Source: Shewanella decolorationis S12
Lineage (GTDB): Bacteria > Pseudomonadota > Gammaproteobacteria > Enterobacterales > Shewanellaceae
Assembly (NCBI RefSeq): GCF_000485795.1
Contig: NZ_AXZL01000076.1
Coordinates: 124,001 to 188,000 of the forward strand
Length of the DNA stretch: 64,000 nucleotides
Direction of reading: 5' to 3'
The translations under genes were made by a program, and so were the position numbers. The notes under the pieces are model-generated. The model had not been told where the DNA came from. It saw only the letters and a program-made list of their open reading frames with translations, and searched no databases. This document shows positions 17,955 to 26,261 of this stretch, in pieces (position 1 is the stretch's first letter; each line of letters starts with the position of its first letter).

Positions 17955-17965
17955 CTTAGTCATTT

Positions 17966-18676
17966 ATGCGTCTTGCCAAATACCTTGCCCAATGCGGCAT
18001 TAGTTCACGCCGTGAGGCCTGCCGCTTGATTGAGGCCGGACGCATCAGCCTCAATGGCAAGATAGCCAAGCATACCGATGCCGTGCATTTCGATGCTGAC
18101 GGTCACTGTCTTGATAGCCTCTGCTTAGATGAAAAGCCTATATCGGGCACCGAAGCGCTTACTTATTGGATCTTCAATAAAGCTGTAGGCACAGATTGCC
18201 GTTTGTTAGACGCCGATAAATCCAGTTTGCTGCATTTACTACCAACCACACCAAGACTCTACCCTGTGGGCAGATTAGACAAGGATTCCCGCGGTTTATT
18301 ACTGCTGACTAACGATGGCGAACTCACCCATAAACTGATGCACCCCAGTTTTGCCCACAGTAAAACCTATCACGTACAACTCGATAAGCCCTTCAACGAT
18401 GCCTTTATCGAGCAAATGGCCAGCGGCGTGCAATACAAAGAAGTACGCACACTCCCCTGCCAAATCACACGGTTAAGTGCAGACCGTTTTGAAATTGTGC
18501 TGACCCAAGGGTTGAATCGCCAAATTCGGCGCATGTCCAACGCCTTAGGCTATAAGGTGATTGACTTGCAACGCGTCGCGTTAATGACATTAACCCTAGG
18601 ATCCTTAGCCGAAGGCGAAATGCGACCACTCAGCCCAGAGGAAATTACAGCGCTTAAAGCCGCTGTGACGATTTAG
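17966..18676 (+). CDS. RsuA/RluB/E/F family rRNA pseudouridine synthase
   Basis: Isomerises a specific uridine in ribosomal RNA to pseudouridine. An S4 RNA-binding domain covers residues 1-50 (MRLAKYLAQCGISSRREACR). The catalytic Asp is in VGRLDKDSRGLLLLTNDGEL, and GLNRQIRRM near residue 190 is the family signature. At 236 residues it lacks the basic C-terminal tail of E. coli RluF and RluB, so the exact target (16S or 23S site) cannot be assigned. RluF is the closest match by memory of the HKL/KTYHV region. Confidence 0.88.
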   Translation: MRLAKYLAQCGISSRREACRLIEAGRISLNGKIAKHTDAVHFDADGHCLDSLCLDEKPISGTEALTYWIFNKAVGTDCRLLDADKSSLLHLLPTTPRLYPVGRLDKDSRGLLLLTNDGELTHKLMHPSFAHSKTYHVQLDKPFNDAFIEQMASGVQYKEVRTLPCQITRLSADRFEIVLTQGLNRQIRRMSNALGYKVIDLQRVALMTLTLGSLAEGEMRPLSPEEITALKAAVTI

Positions 18677-18732
18677 TGGAAGACAAATGCCTGCGCGAAC
18701 AATATCTGCCAATGAACGCCAATGCCAGTAAA

Positions 18733-18756
18733 AACGCCTGAGATGGCTCAGGCGTT
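18733..18756. terminator. Hairpin between converging genes
   Basis: AACGCCTGAG and CTCAGGCGTT form a 10-bp perfect stem with a 4-base loop, between the pseudouridine synthase and the convergent OmpA-domain gene. The T-tail is poor on the forward strand; the reverse strand reads TTTTTACTGG, so it fits the reverse gene better. Confidence 0.75.
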
Positions 18757-18798
18757 GTTGATGAAGCTAAAGTAGCCTTTCAAGCTGATGACCTTGAG

Positions 18799-20256
18799 CT
18801 ACTTTTTATCGGAACGAAGCACTAACTCCACTCTGCGATTCAATTTTTGTCCTGCATCATTTGTGTTGCTGGCCACAGGGCTGTATTCCCCGTTACCGTG
18901 GGCAGTTAATTGGGCCGACGGAATTTTAAACCCGTCACTCAACTGCTTAATCACAGCTGCGGCGCGGCGCTCCGACAAGCTTTGATTGTAACTCCGCTCG
19001 CCCTTGTCATCAGTATGTCCGACCACATAGAAACTCAGCGTGGGGTTCTGCTTAAGATAGCTCGCGAGGACCTCGAGTACTGGCTTAGACTCAGGTAACA
19101 TACGCTCACTGTCATAATCAAACAACAATCCTTCTAACGTCGCCTTACCTGTTTGGCTAATCGCATCGGTCAAGGCATCGAGGTCGATCGCCACACGATC
19201 ATCCTTCAGAGTAGAGAGTTCCATTACCCTAAGCGTAGTATCGGCAGGTGTGCCATCGAAATATCCTTGGGAATAGATATCGAAGTAAACATCGCCCTTG
19301 GCGTGACTCAGCTTAAACAGCTGATACTCCTGCCATTCGTCTTCTTTATCATCCTTGATTAATTTGATGGCATTGATCAGGCTATCATCCTCGCCGCAGG
19401 CCGTACCTTTACAGTGGAATACCCGTTCAGCCTGCAGCTTTTGTGCTGCTGCGGCATAATTGCTGTTGATTTCAAACAACGAGTAGCTTTCAGGCATCTG
19501 ATAAGTTATTTGGGTAAGCTTGGCGTCCAGCGGTTTGGTTTGATAATCTGCGCCTGAGATCCCCACCAATACAGGCACTTGAGTAAAGTTAGTTTGTTTG
19601 TAACTGGTAATATAACTGCCGGGCATGCGCCCCAATAAAGGATGGTCGGTCGCGCCTTGAGCATCATCACTGCGCCTATCTTTAATCTCAACGTCCTTCG
19701 GCGCCTGCTGTAAGAAGTCACCATTCGCTTGGATCAAATCCAGCGGCTCAGGGATAGCGTCGAGGATATCGACCTGCAGGTAGGTGTATCTATCCTCCCG
19801 ATTGACGACATAGATACTGGTGTAAACCTCACCGCGAGTACCTTTCAGTTTTGCCGCCACGTAAGCACTGTGATAGTCGGCATTCACACTTTTAAGTGGC
19901 TTTAGCTGAGTTTGCATGGTTTGACCATCACCGCAGGTGGCGGCCTGACAGCTAAATAACACTTCAGCATTCAGTTTTTTAAGCTGTGCCAAATAGTTAT
20001 TGATCACATGCTCGGGACTATACCCCTCTGGTAACTCAACGCTTTGTCGAGTCAATTTCCCTGATACAGGCAACAGAGTGAACTTGTCACCATTCACTGC
20101 GGTGATAAGCTCAAAGGGTGTATAGTGGATGCGCTTTTCTTCAAGCGATTTGGCGTCAGGGAAGGGAGTAAACAGCGATTCAGCATTCACCGAAAAAGTA
20201 GCGACACCGCAGGTCGCAGTCAAAAATACAGCACTCAGTAACGTCTTATGTCCCAT
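18799..20256 (-). CDS. OmpA-domain outer-membrane/periplasmic protein with duplicated DUF4892-like N-terminal region
   Basis: A 485-residue exported protein: signal peptide at residues 1-25 (cleavage near VNA-ES), and a C-terminal OmpA/MotB-type peptidoglycan-binding domain at about 365-480 (FDYDSERMLPES, VVGHTDDKGERSYNQSLSERRA, NRRVEL). Between them lie two related segments. Each has a conserved Tyr-rich stretch, a PE-SL/PEGYS motif and a closing Cys-x4-Cys-Gly pair (FSCQAATCGDG and FHCKGTACGEDD). I take this as an internal duplication, probably DUF4892. It probably tethers the envelope to the cell wall. Confidence 0.8.
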   Translation of the reverse strand: MGHKTLLSAVFLTATCGVATFSVNAESLFTPFPDAKSLEEKRIHYTPFELITAVNGDKFTLLPVSGKLTRQSVELPEGYSPEHVINNYLAQLKKLNAEVLFSCQAATCGDGQTMQTQLKPLKSVNADYHSAYVAAKLKGTRGEVYTSIYVVNREDRYTYLQVDILDAIPEPLDLIQANGDFLQQAPKDVEIKDRRSDDAQGATDHPLLGRMPGSYITSYKQTNFTQVPVLVGISGADYQTKPLDAKLTQITYQMPESYSLFEINSNYAAAAQKLQAERVFHCKGTACGEDDSLINAIKLIKDDKEDEWQEYQLFKLSHAKGDVYFDIYSQGYFDGTPADTTLRVMELSTLKDDRVAIDLDALTDAISQTGKATLEGLLFDYDSERMLPESKPVLEVLASYLKQNPTLSFYVVGHTDDKGERSYNQSLSERRAAAVIKQLSDGFKIPSAQLTAHGNGEYSPVASNTNDAGQKLNRRVELVLRSDKK

Positions 20257-20712
20257 AAAAAATCCTTTTCTGTAGGGAAAGTTAGCCCTCGCAAACCAAC
20301 TAACTAGATAAAAAATAGTGACGGGATAATACGATAAAATTTTTTACCTAGGTATTAAACGACATAAAAGTAATACTTTTTATTGAAAAGGAAATACGAA
20401 AATACTGAGATACCCAGCTTTTAATAGCGTGGTAATAACCTCAATCTATACTTGATTCAACATTGCACAAGGATGTTTATATGCCACATCCTTACGGTAC
20501 TCAGATAAGATTTGAACGATCCTTTTAAATCAGTCACTCATGCCATTGTTGGTTCTGATGTCGTAATCCTACTTTTGACGCCTCATATTCAAATCATTTT
20601 ACCCAGACCGTATTGTGGGCAAATCGAAAGTGCATTATGTTGTTGATTTATAATGGGTGGCTTGATTTACCTTCGTATGTGTCGAATTTTTAAATCATGA
20701 TTAGAGCAGAAA
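20257..20712. other. Intergenic region between OmpA-domain and DUF2971 genes
   Basis: The AT-rich 456 bp have no ORF I would accept. An 8-bp hairpin (AAGGATGT and ACATCCTT, 20469-20493) is the only clear structure. The two flanking genes are transcribed away from each other, so both promoters should be here. Confidence 0.5.
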
Positions 20713-21657
20713 ATGTTAGATAAAATATATAAATACATGCCTTTACGAAAAGAGTTTTTTGTTAACTTTCTGATTCGTGGTAGTCAAAAATATGCACTAA
20801 ACGACCCATTTGAATTACGTCCAAGTAGCGGTAATGCACAAAAAATACTTGCAGAGAACTCATACTTTGACTTCGCAGTTGTTTCATTATCTGAAACCAA
20901 CAACAATCTTCTGATGTGGTCACATTACGCAGATCAACACAGAGGTATCGTTATTGAGTTTGATACAAGTCATGAGCTTTTCGAAAGTTATACTCCATTT
21001 CCTGTTACAACGTTTGATCCTAATTTAGATGCTGATGTGCTTGATCATGAAGAGACCAATAAAAGGTTAGCGATAAAAGCAGGTAAGTTACAGCGGGTGC
21101 GTTACAACTCACATAGACCGAGTTTGACTAATTTTGAAAACATTCTGGAGCACTTTCTCGTCAAAAGTGACGAATGGATATATGAAAAGGAGCATAGAAT
21201 AATTTTGCCGTTGGTTACTGCTGACAGAATAATTGTTCATGAAACTCATTTACCTGATATTGAGTTTTACGTAGAGTCACCAGAAGTTCTTGAGCAAGAA
21301 TTTATTGGTAATGGTATGTATATGATTAATCTAAAAGAGCCTTTACTCCAAGAGGCATACAGATTGATCCTCTACGACGATGAACATATTGACAGAGAAG
21401 ATTTAGTTCTCGCATTTGTGGACAACGTGATTAACGAATACCTTCGAAGAATATCGGAAGATCCACGAACTATTTTTCTCTACCGTCTAGAGCCTAAAGC
21501 TATAAAGTCAGTGTATTTTGGTTGCAAAGTTGATCAGGTAGAAAAAAAGTATATTGTTGAGCGTATTAGTAAAAACAAAGAGCTCTGTCATATTAAAGTG
21601 TTTCAAGCTGAAGTTAGTGATAAGCGTTTTGAATTAAACTTCAAAACTAACAAATAA
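20713..21657 (+). CDS. DUF2971 domain protein
   Basis: A 314-residue soluble protein. The DUF2971 signature is SLSETNNNLLMWSHYADQHRG followed by IVIEFDTS, with a conserved N-terminal KYMPLRKEF and a basic WIYEKEHRIIL motif near residue 160. Function is unknown; the family is scattered and accessory in many genomes, sometimes close to defence genes. Base composition is clearly more AT-rich than the neighbours, suggesting acquisition by transfer. A 95-bp structured repeat, a tandem repeat and a perfect hairpin follow it. Confidence 0.8.
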   Translation: MLDKIYKYMPLRKEFFVNFLIRGSQKYALNDPFELRPSSGNAQKILAENSYFDFAVVSLSETNNNLLMWSHYADQHRGIVIEFDTSHELFESYTPFPVTTFDPNLDADVLDHEETNKRLAIKAGKLQRVRYNSHRPSLTNFENILEHFLVKSDEWIYEKEHRIILPLVTADRIIVHETHLPDIEFYVESPEVLEQEFIGNGMYMINLKEPLLQEAYRLILYDDEHIDREDLVLAFVDNVINEYLRRISEDPRTIFLYRLEPKAIKSVYFGCKVDQVEKKYIVERISKNKELCHIKVFQAEVSDKRFELNFKTNK

Positions 21658-21841
21658 GGATAGGCGGAGCGTAGCTGCGACCTTAACCCAAATGTTGATC
21701 AAGCCCGGTGCTGATTGTTGACACTTTATTATGCAAATAGCGATTGAGAATTTGTTCTGGCGAATAATAAATCGAGCCATCCATTGTTAAATACTTAGTG
21801 AGCTTTAACTCAACAGTCAACACTAATGCTCACAAGGTGAG

Positions 21842-21936
21842 CCATGGTAATTAGCGAGACGACCGTCCGCCTCAAGGACGAGGCGGTAGAGCATCCACGG
21901 ATGGACTTGCTGCGTGTCGACGAGTCAATGCCATGG
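21842..21936 (+). repeat. 95-bp structured repeat, copy 1 (CCATGG-bounded)
   Basis: Bounded by CCATGG at both ends. It contains ATTAGCGAGACGACCGTCCG, a GC-rich hairpin (CCGCCTC and GAGGCGG), a second hairpin (GAGCATCC...GGATGGACT) and a closing GTCGACGAG. A 95-bp copy in the opposite orientation lies at 59801-59895. In that copy the CCGCCTC/GAGGCGG stem reads CCGCCCC/GGGGCGG, a compensatory change that preserves pairing. GTGAG just outside the left end is also shared. Confidence 0.85.
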
Positions 21937-21945
21937 CGTACCGAT

Positions 21946-21987
21946 CAATACAGCTATCTCAACAGCCAATACAGCTATCTCAACAGC
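21946..21987. repeat. Two perfect tandem copies of a 21-bp unit
   Basis: The unit CAATACAGCTATCTCAACAGC occurs twice head to tail, immediately after the 95-bp repeat. Its 21-bp period keeps any frame open, which explains a spurious ORF here. Confidence 0.85.
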
Positions 21988-22007
21988 TATCAGTAGTCAT
22001 TGCACAA

Positions 22008-22044
22008 AAAATAGCGATAAACTCACTGAGTTTATCGCTATTTT
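22008..22044. terminator. Perfect 18-bp-stem hairpin, probable bidirectional terminator
   Basis: AAAATAGCGATAAACTCA is followed after one base by its exact complement, with A-rich and T-rich flanks. It lies between the DUF2971 gene and the convergent S46 peptidase gene. Confidence 0.85.
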
Positions 22045-22141
22045 GATGTGTTGCTATTGCAGTCTTTTTAAACGCTACATCACACTTAAATGCTGATAAT
22101 CCAGCCATTATAGGCCGCACCATTGCTGATGCGGCGGTGGC

Positions 22142-24298
22142 TTACTTAACGATTTCCATCTCGGCTAACAGGTTGTCGGCATTATCTAAATACTTCATCA
22201 CCCACAGCATATAACGGCTATCGACTTGGATTGAGCGGTTGATATTGTCGTCGTACGCCCAGTCACCGATGATGCTTTCATACACGCCATCGAACAGTAA
22301 ACCCACTAATTCGGCGCGGCCATTTAGGGTTGGAGAGCCTGAGTTACCTCCAGTTGTGTCTAAGGTCGACAGGAAGTTTACCGGCACAGAATCGATGGCT
22401 TTCACATAGAAATCACCGTATTGCTTCTGCTTGATAAGCTCTAACTGCTTTTTCGGCGCATCGAATGGGTCAACGCCAGTGTCTTTTTCCACTATGCCTT
22501 CGAGGCGAGTAAAGGGCTTAGCCACTAAACCATCTTTAGGTTCATAACCTTTAACATGGCCAACGGTCACGCGCAGGCTAGAGTTCGCATCTGCGTACAC
22601 TGGCTTACCTTGTTCACGGTTATAGGCGATGATGGCATCCATATACTGCGGACGCACTTTCATCAACTCGCCATCTAACTCTTTCTCTTTCTTCTCTTCG
22701 CTCATGTTGGTGTCATACATGGCCACGGCGAATTGAATAAAAGGATCCTTAGAGGCTTTGAAATCATCAACGGATTTTTCCATCCAAGCTAAACGCACAT
22801 CTTTGTTGCCCAGCTCGGTTTTGGCGTACATTTTGTCTAAGGTTTTCGCAAGTTTAGCTTCGTTAACCTTTTTATCGATACCAAAGGCTTTATCCATTGC
22901 AGGTAAGCGCTGTGCCTCAGGTAACGCGGCATAACGTTTAAGCATATCCAAGAGAACAGCCTTATCGACACTTGGCGCATAACGGCGGTCGATACGTTCC
23001 ATGCTTGCCTTGAAACGTGTCATATCGCGGTCTTGGAAGCCGGGTTCACGTTGCATATCAGGCAATTGCTTCTCATGGGCTAAACGGTACAGATTGGTCG
23101 CCGTTGGCACCATAGTAGTGTTGCCAATGTAGCTTAAAATCATATCCCGTTCTTGATGGGCTTTGCTCTTGGCGATCAGCGCGTCTAATTCACTTAAGGT
23201 TTTACCGTATTTGGCTTCGCGGCTGCTGTCTTTAGCAATCCATGCGGCGAGCTCGGCTTCACGGGCCTTGCGGTCGGCTAACATGGTGGATTTGCCATAA
23301 AACTCAATCATCGAGGTGAAGTTTTTAGCGTAGTTCGCTAAGCCTGCGATTTGGCTCTCGTACTTAATGCGCTCGTCGCTGCCTTCTGGCGCCGTTTCTT
23401 TGATGATTTCAATAAAACGTTCGCGAAGCATCTTGCCTTCTGGGTAAGCCCATTCGAACTGATTTTGCACTTCGTTCGCGGTGCGGTATCTGTTGGTACG
23501 GCCGGGGTAACCCGCTACCATCACAAAATCCCCTTCGCTCACGCCTTTGGCCGAGACTTTTAAGAAGCTCTTAGGCTCGTACGGCACGTTGTCGGCGCTA
23601 AATTCGGCTGGTTTACCGGTTTTAGACACATAGGCGCGGTAGAAGGAAAAGTCGCCCGTGTGGCGCGGCCACATCCAGTTATCCACATCGCCGCCGTATT
23701 TACCGACGCTGCCCGCAGGGTTATAGACCAAACGTACGTCGCGGATTTCTAACTGTTTTACCAGATAGTATTCTAAGCCACCGTGGAAACTATACACTTG
23801 GCAGCGGTAGCCTTCGTCCTTTTCACACTCGGCAACGAGTGCTTTTTCTTGATTCTCAACACCTTGATAAAACTCACGGCCCGTTTTGTTTTCAAGCCCA
23901 GCGTTAACGCGCTCAGTCACATTAGTCACCTCTTCGGTGACATAAACGCGAGAACCAGGCGCCGCAGGTAATTCATCGGCAAAGGTCTTAGCTAAGAAAC
24001 CGTCCTGTAACAGGTTTTTCTCTGCAGTCGAGTTATATTGAATCGAACCATAGGCACAGTGATGGTTTGTCACAACTAAGCCTTTTGGCGATACAAAGGA
24101 TGCCGTACAGCCACCTAGGCTGATCACAGCATTCATGGGGAATTCGGTCAGTTTGGAAATCGATTTCGCATCAATCTCTAAGCCTTTCGCTTTGAGTTCG
24201 TCGGCCATTGCGGGCAATTGGTGTGGCTGCCACATGCCTTCATCGGCATGGGAGGCAAAACTCGCCGCCACGGCAACTGAGAGTAACCATTTTTTCAT
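22142..24298 (-). CDS. S46 family dipeptidyl peptidase (DPP7-like)
   Basis: An exported serine dipeptidyl aminopeptidase of 718 residues that removes dipeptides from peptide N-termini in the periplasm. It has a signal peptide at residues 1-19. The catalytic triad appears as His80 (VVTNHHCAYG), an Asp in the KYGGDVDNWMWPRHTGDF block, and Ser653 (TTGGNSGSPT). Asn/Trp in DNWMWPRH are typical of the N-terminus-binding site. The residue 18 positions after the catalytic Ser is Gly671 (LLFDGVY). In the studied family members Arg here gives acidic specificity (DPP11) and Gly gives hydrophobic specificity (DPP7), so DPP7-like is predicted. Confidence 0.92.
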   Translation of the reverse strand: MKKWLLSVAVAASFASHADEGMWQPHQLPAMADELKAKGLEIDAKSISKLTEFPMNAVISLGGCTASFVSPKGLVVTNHHCAYGSIQYNSTAEKNLLQDGFLAKTFADELPAAPGSRVYVTEEVTNVTERVNAGLENKTGREFYQGVENQEKALVAECEKDEGYRCQVYSFHGGLEYYLVKQLEIRDVRLVYNPAGSVGKYGGDVDNWMWPRHTGDFSFYRAYVSKTGKPAEFSADNVPYEPKSFLKVSAKGVSEGDFVMVAGYPGRTNRYRTANEVQNQFEWAYPEGKMLRERFIEIIKETAPEGSDERIKYESQIAGLANYAKNFTSMIEFYGKSTMLADRKAREAELAAWIAKDSSREAKYGKTLSELDALIAKSKAHQERDMILSYIGNTTMVPTATNLYRLAHEKQLPDMQREPGFQDRDMTRFKASMERIDRRYAPSVDKAVLLDMLKRYAALPEAQRLPAMDKAFGIDKKVNEAKLAKTLDKMYAKTELGNKDVRLAWMEKSVDDFKASKDPFIQFAVAMYDTNMSEEKKEKELDGELMKVRPQYMDAIIAYNREQGKPVYADANSSLRVTVGHVKGYEPKDGLVAKPFTRLEGIVEKDTGVDPFDAPKKQLELIKQKQYGDFYVKAIDSVPVNFLSTLDTTGGNSGSPTLNGRAELVGLLFDGVYESIIGDWAYDDNINRSIQVDSRYMLWVMKYLDNADNLLAEMEIVK

Positions 24299-24398
24299 TA
24301 TCTTAAGTCCGTTTTAGGTGAAGAAAGCCGAGCACTTGCGAGGCCATTTCTTATATTTATTGGGATAACATGCCGCTTTGATTAATGCTAAAAAGCAA

Positions 24399-24423
24399 AA
24401 AGTCAGGCACAGGGCCTGACTTT
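24399..24423 (-). terminator. Terminator after the aromatic amino acid transporter
   Basis: On the reverse strand AAAGTCAGGC and GCCTGACTTT form a 10-bp stem followed by TTGCTTTTT, about 100 bp after the transporter stop. Confidence 0.8.
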
Positions 24424-24524
24424 AGCATATCGCACGCACTCAATAACAGAGTTTGAAAAACTCGCTTACAAAGCAAATACATTCATCATTACTTACCTAC
24501 TTAAGTACGCTAAATGACCTTAGC

Positions 24525-25712
24525 TTACAGCGCGACAAATAACTGAGCGCCGATAATCACCGCGCCTAGCAGACCCGCAAGACCGAGAGCAAATGCCCCA
24601 CCAGACACTTGGTATCCCTGCGGCGCGGCTTGGCGTTGACGCAATGCCATCACAATCGGCAGGAAAATAATCATCACCACCAGCGGCACAGCGGCAAAAC
24701 CTAATACGGCAACAAAACCTTCGGGGACATAGAGCGCGCATAACAGCGGTGGCACAAAGGTTAACAGCCAGGTTTGGGCGCGGCCGAGGAAGGTCTTCTT
24801 CGCGCGGGTCAGTTCGGCCACAAAATCATACAGGCTTAAAGTAACCCCAAGAAAAGAGGTGATTAAGGCTAAATCCGCAAACAGCGAAATACATTTGCTG
24901 ATCCAAGGCGTGTGGGCAATCTCTTGTAATGCACTGATAAGCGCAGGTAAAGAGCCATCAAAGCTACTGATTTCGGTGCCACCGACTGTACCTAAGGTCA
25001 CCACTAACCAGAAGATATAACAAGCGAGTGGAATGGTTGAACCGATTAATAATACCTTACGCAGTGAAACGGCATCGCCATCTAAATAACGCACTAAGGT
25101 CGCGATACACACGTGGAAGCCAAAAGAAGTAAACACCACAGGAATCGCCGCCATCCAACTGCTGGTCATGGATTCGGCCACCGCACTGGTTGCCATACTC
25201 GAGATACTGACTTCGGGCAATAAAAACAGCACGACCACAATCAGTAATAAAATCATCAGCGAAAACAAGAAGCGCGATGCTTTATCGACCCAAGCCACAC
25301 CTAAGGCAGCAAATCCCCCCAGCACTAAGGTAAACAGCACCACCGCCAGTTGGTTGTCTAATACGAGGTCGAACATATTTTTGGCTTTAAGTACTAACAG
25401 CGATGAGCCGCCCGTCAAATACGCCGCCGTTAAGGCAAAGAGTAAGCTGAGAAAGGAGGCGCCTTGCACCATTTGGCCTTTCTTACCGAGGAGTTTGCCC
25501 GTGATGGCATGGACGTTATCACCGACGCCGGATCGCAGGTTAATCTCAAGCATTAACAATGAGGTATAGGCTGACAAGCCCCAAATCACCACCATTAACA
25601 AAATGGCTGGCACCATGCCTAAAGCGGCCGTGGCTAAGGGTAAGGCTAACATTCCCGCGCCAATGGCGGTCCCCGCGACAATGGCTATCGAGCCTAACAT
25701 TTTTGAATTCAC
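24525..25712 (-). CDS. Aromatic amino acid permease (HAAAP family, TyrP/Mtr-like)
   Basis: A proton-driven importer of tyrosine or tryptophan: 395 residues, eleven predicted helices. The N-terminal AIVAGTAIGAGMLALPLATA and YTSLLMLEIN are the hallmarks of the hydroxy/aromatic amino acid permease family, and the length is close to E. coli TyrP (403). Substrate choice among Tyr, Trp and Phe cannot be made from sequence. I saw no convincing TyrR box in the 550-bp region upstream. Confidence 0.87.
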   Translation of the reverse strand: MNSKMLGSIAIVAGTAIGAGMLALPLATAALGMVPAILLMVVIWGLSAYTSLLMLEINLRSGVGDNVHAITGKLLGKKGQMVQGASFLSLLFALTAAYLTGGSSLLVLKAKNMFDLVLDNQLAVVLFTLVLGGFAALGVAWVDKASRFLFSLMILLLIVVVLFLLPEVSISSMATSAVAESMTSSWMAAIPVVFTSFGFHVCIATLVRYLDGDAVSLRKVLLIGSTIPLACYIFWLVVTLGTVGGTEISSFDGSLPALISALQEIAHTPWISKCISLFADLALITSFLGVTLSLYDFVAELTRAKKTFLGRAQTWLLTFVPPLLCALYVPEGFVAVLGFAAVPLVVMIIFLPIVMALRQRQAAPQGYQVSGGAFALGLAGLLGAVIIGAQLFVAL

Positions 25713-26261
25713 ACAATTATCCTGTTCAAGTATTAATTATTATTTTTTAAGGTTTTTTGAGTAGATTTGAAGGATAAAGCCTTGCGCACTCTGTGATTAA
25801 GCCAACAGCAATCTCAAACGAAAGCGTCACTAAACTTAAAGCATCCAATCCGATCTCAAAGAGCAGATCAATTGGCCCCAATAGCTTTTGAATATTTCAA
25901 CCCAGTCGCCATTGAGGCTAACTAAATCGTTTGCAGAAAAGTGACATTAATTTCAACCGTGATTGCCTTAGCAAAGCAGCGACATCGCGCGTAATAGAAG
26001 ATAGCTAGGGACATTAACAGAGCCTATCCCAGCGGGCAAGCCAGTTATAGACAAAGATGACGCTGCTTTGGCTATCCGAAGGGGAAATGTGAGTAAAAGA
26101 TAAAAAATCGAGGCGGATCTGTTATCAAAACAATAAACCCTGCAACACCTGTGGCATTGCAGGACTCATCTTTTGGCTTTGCGATTCGCTCACGGGGATG
26201 ATGGGATTGCGCAATGTCGCGGAGTAACACGACTCACAATCCCTTATTCCCTGTTAACAGG
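25713..26261. other. Intergenic region between the transporter and gbpA
   Basis: No accepted ORF in 549 bp. A 7-bp hairpin (CCTGCAA and TTGCAGG, 26139-26163) is a candidate terminator for gbpA on the reverse strand. GGGATTG and CAATCCC (about 26205-26244) form another, wider inverted repeat. Confidence 0.45.

Noticed and set aside
21914..22096. 60-codon forward ORF behind the DUF2971 gene
   Set aside because: It is created by the 95-bp repeat, the tandem 21-bp units and the hairpin; it has no ribosome site and low-complexity TAIST repeats.
25713..26000. TyrR box upstream of the aromatic amino acid permease
   Set aside because: No TGTAAA-N6-TTTACA-like sequence was found.
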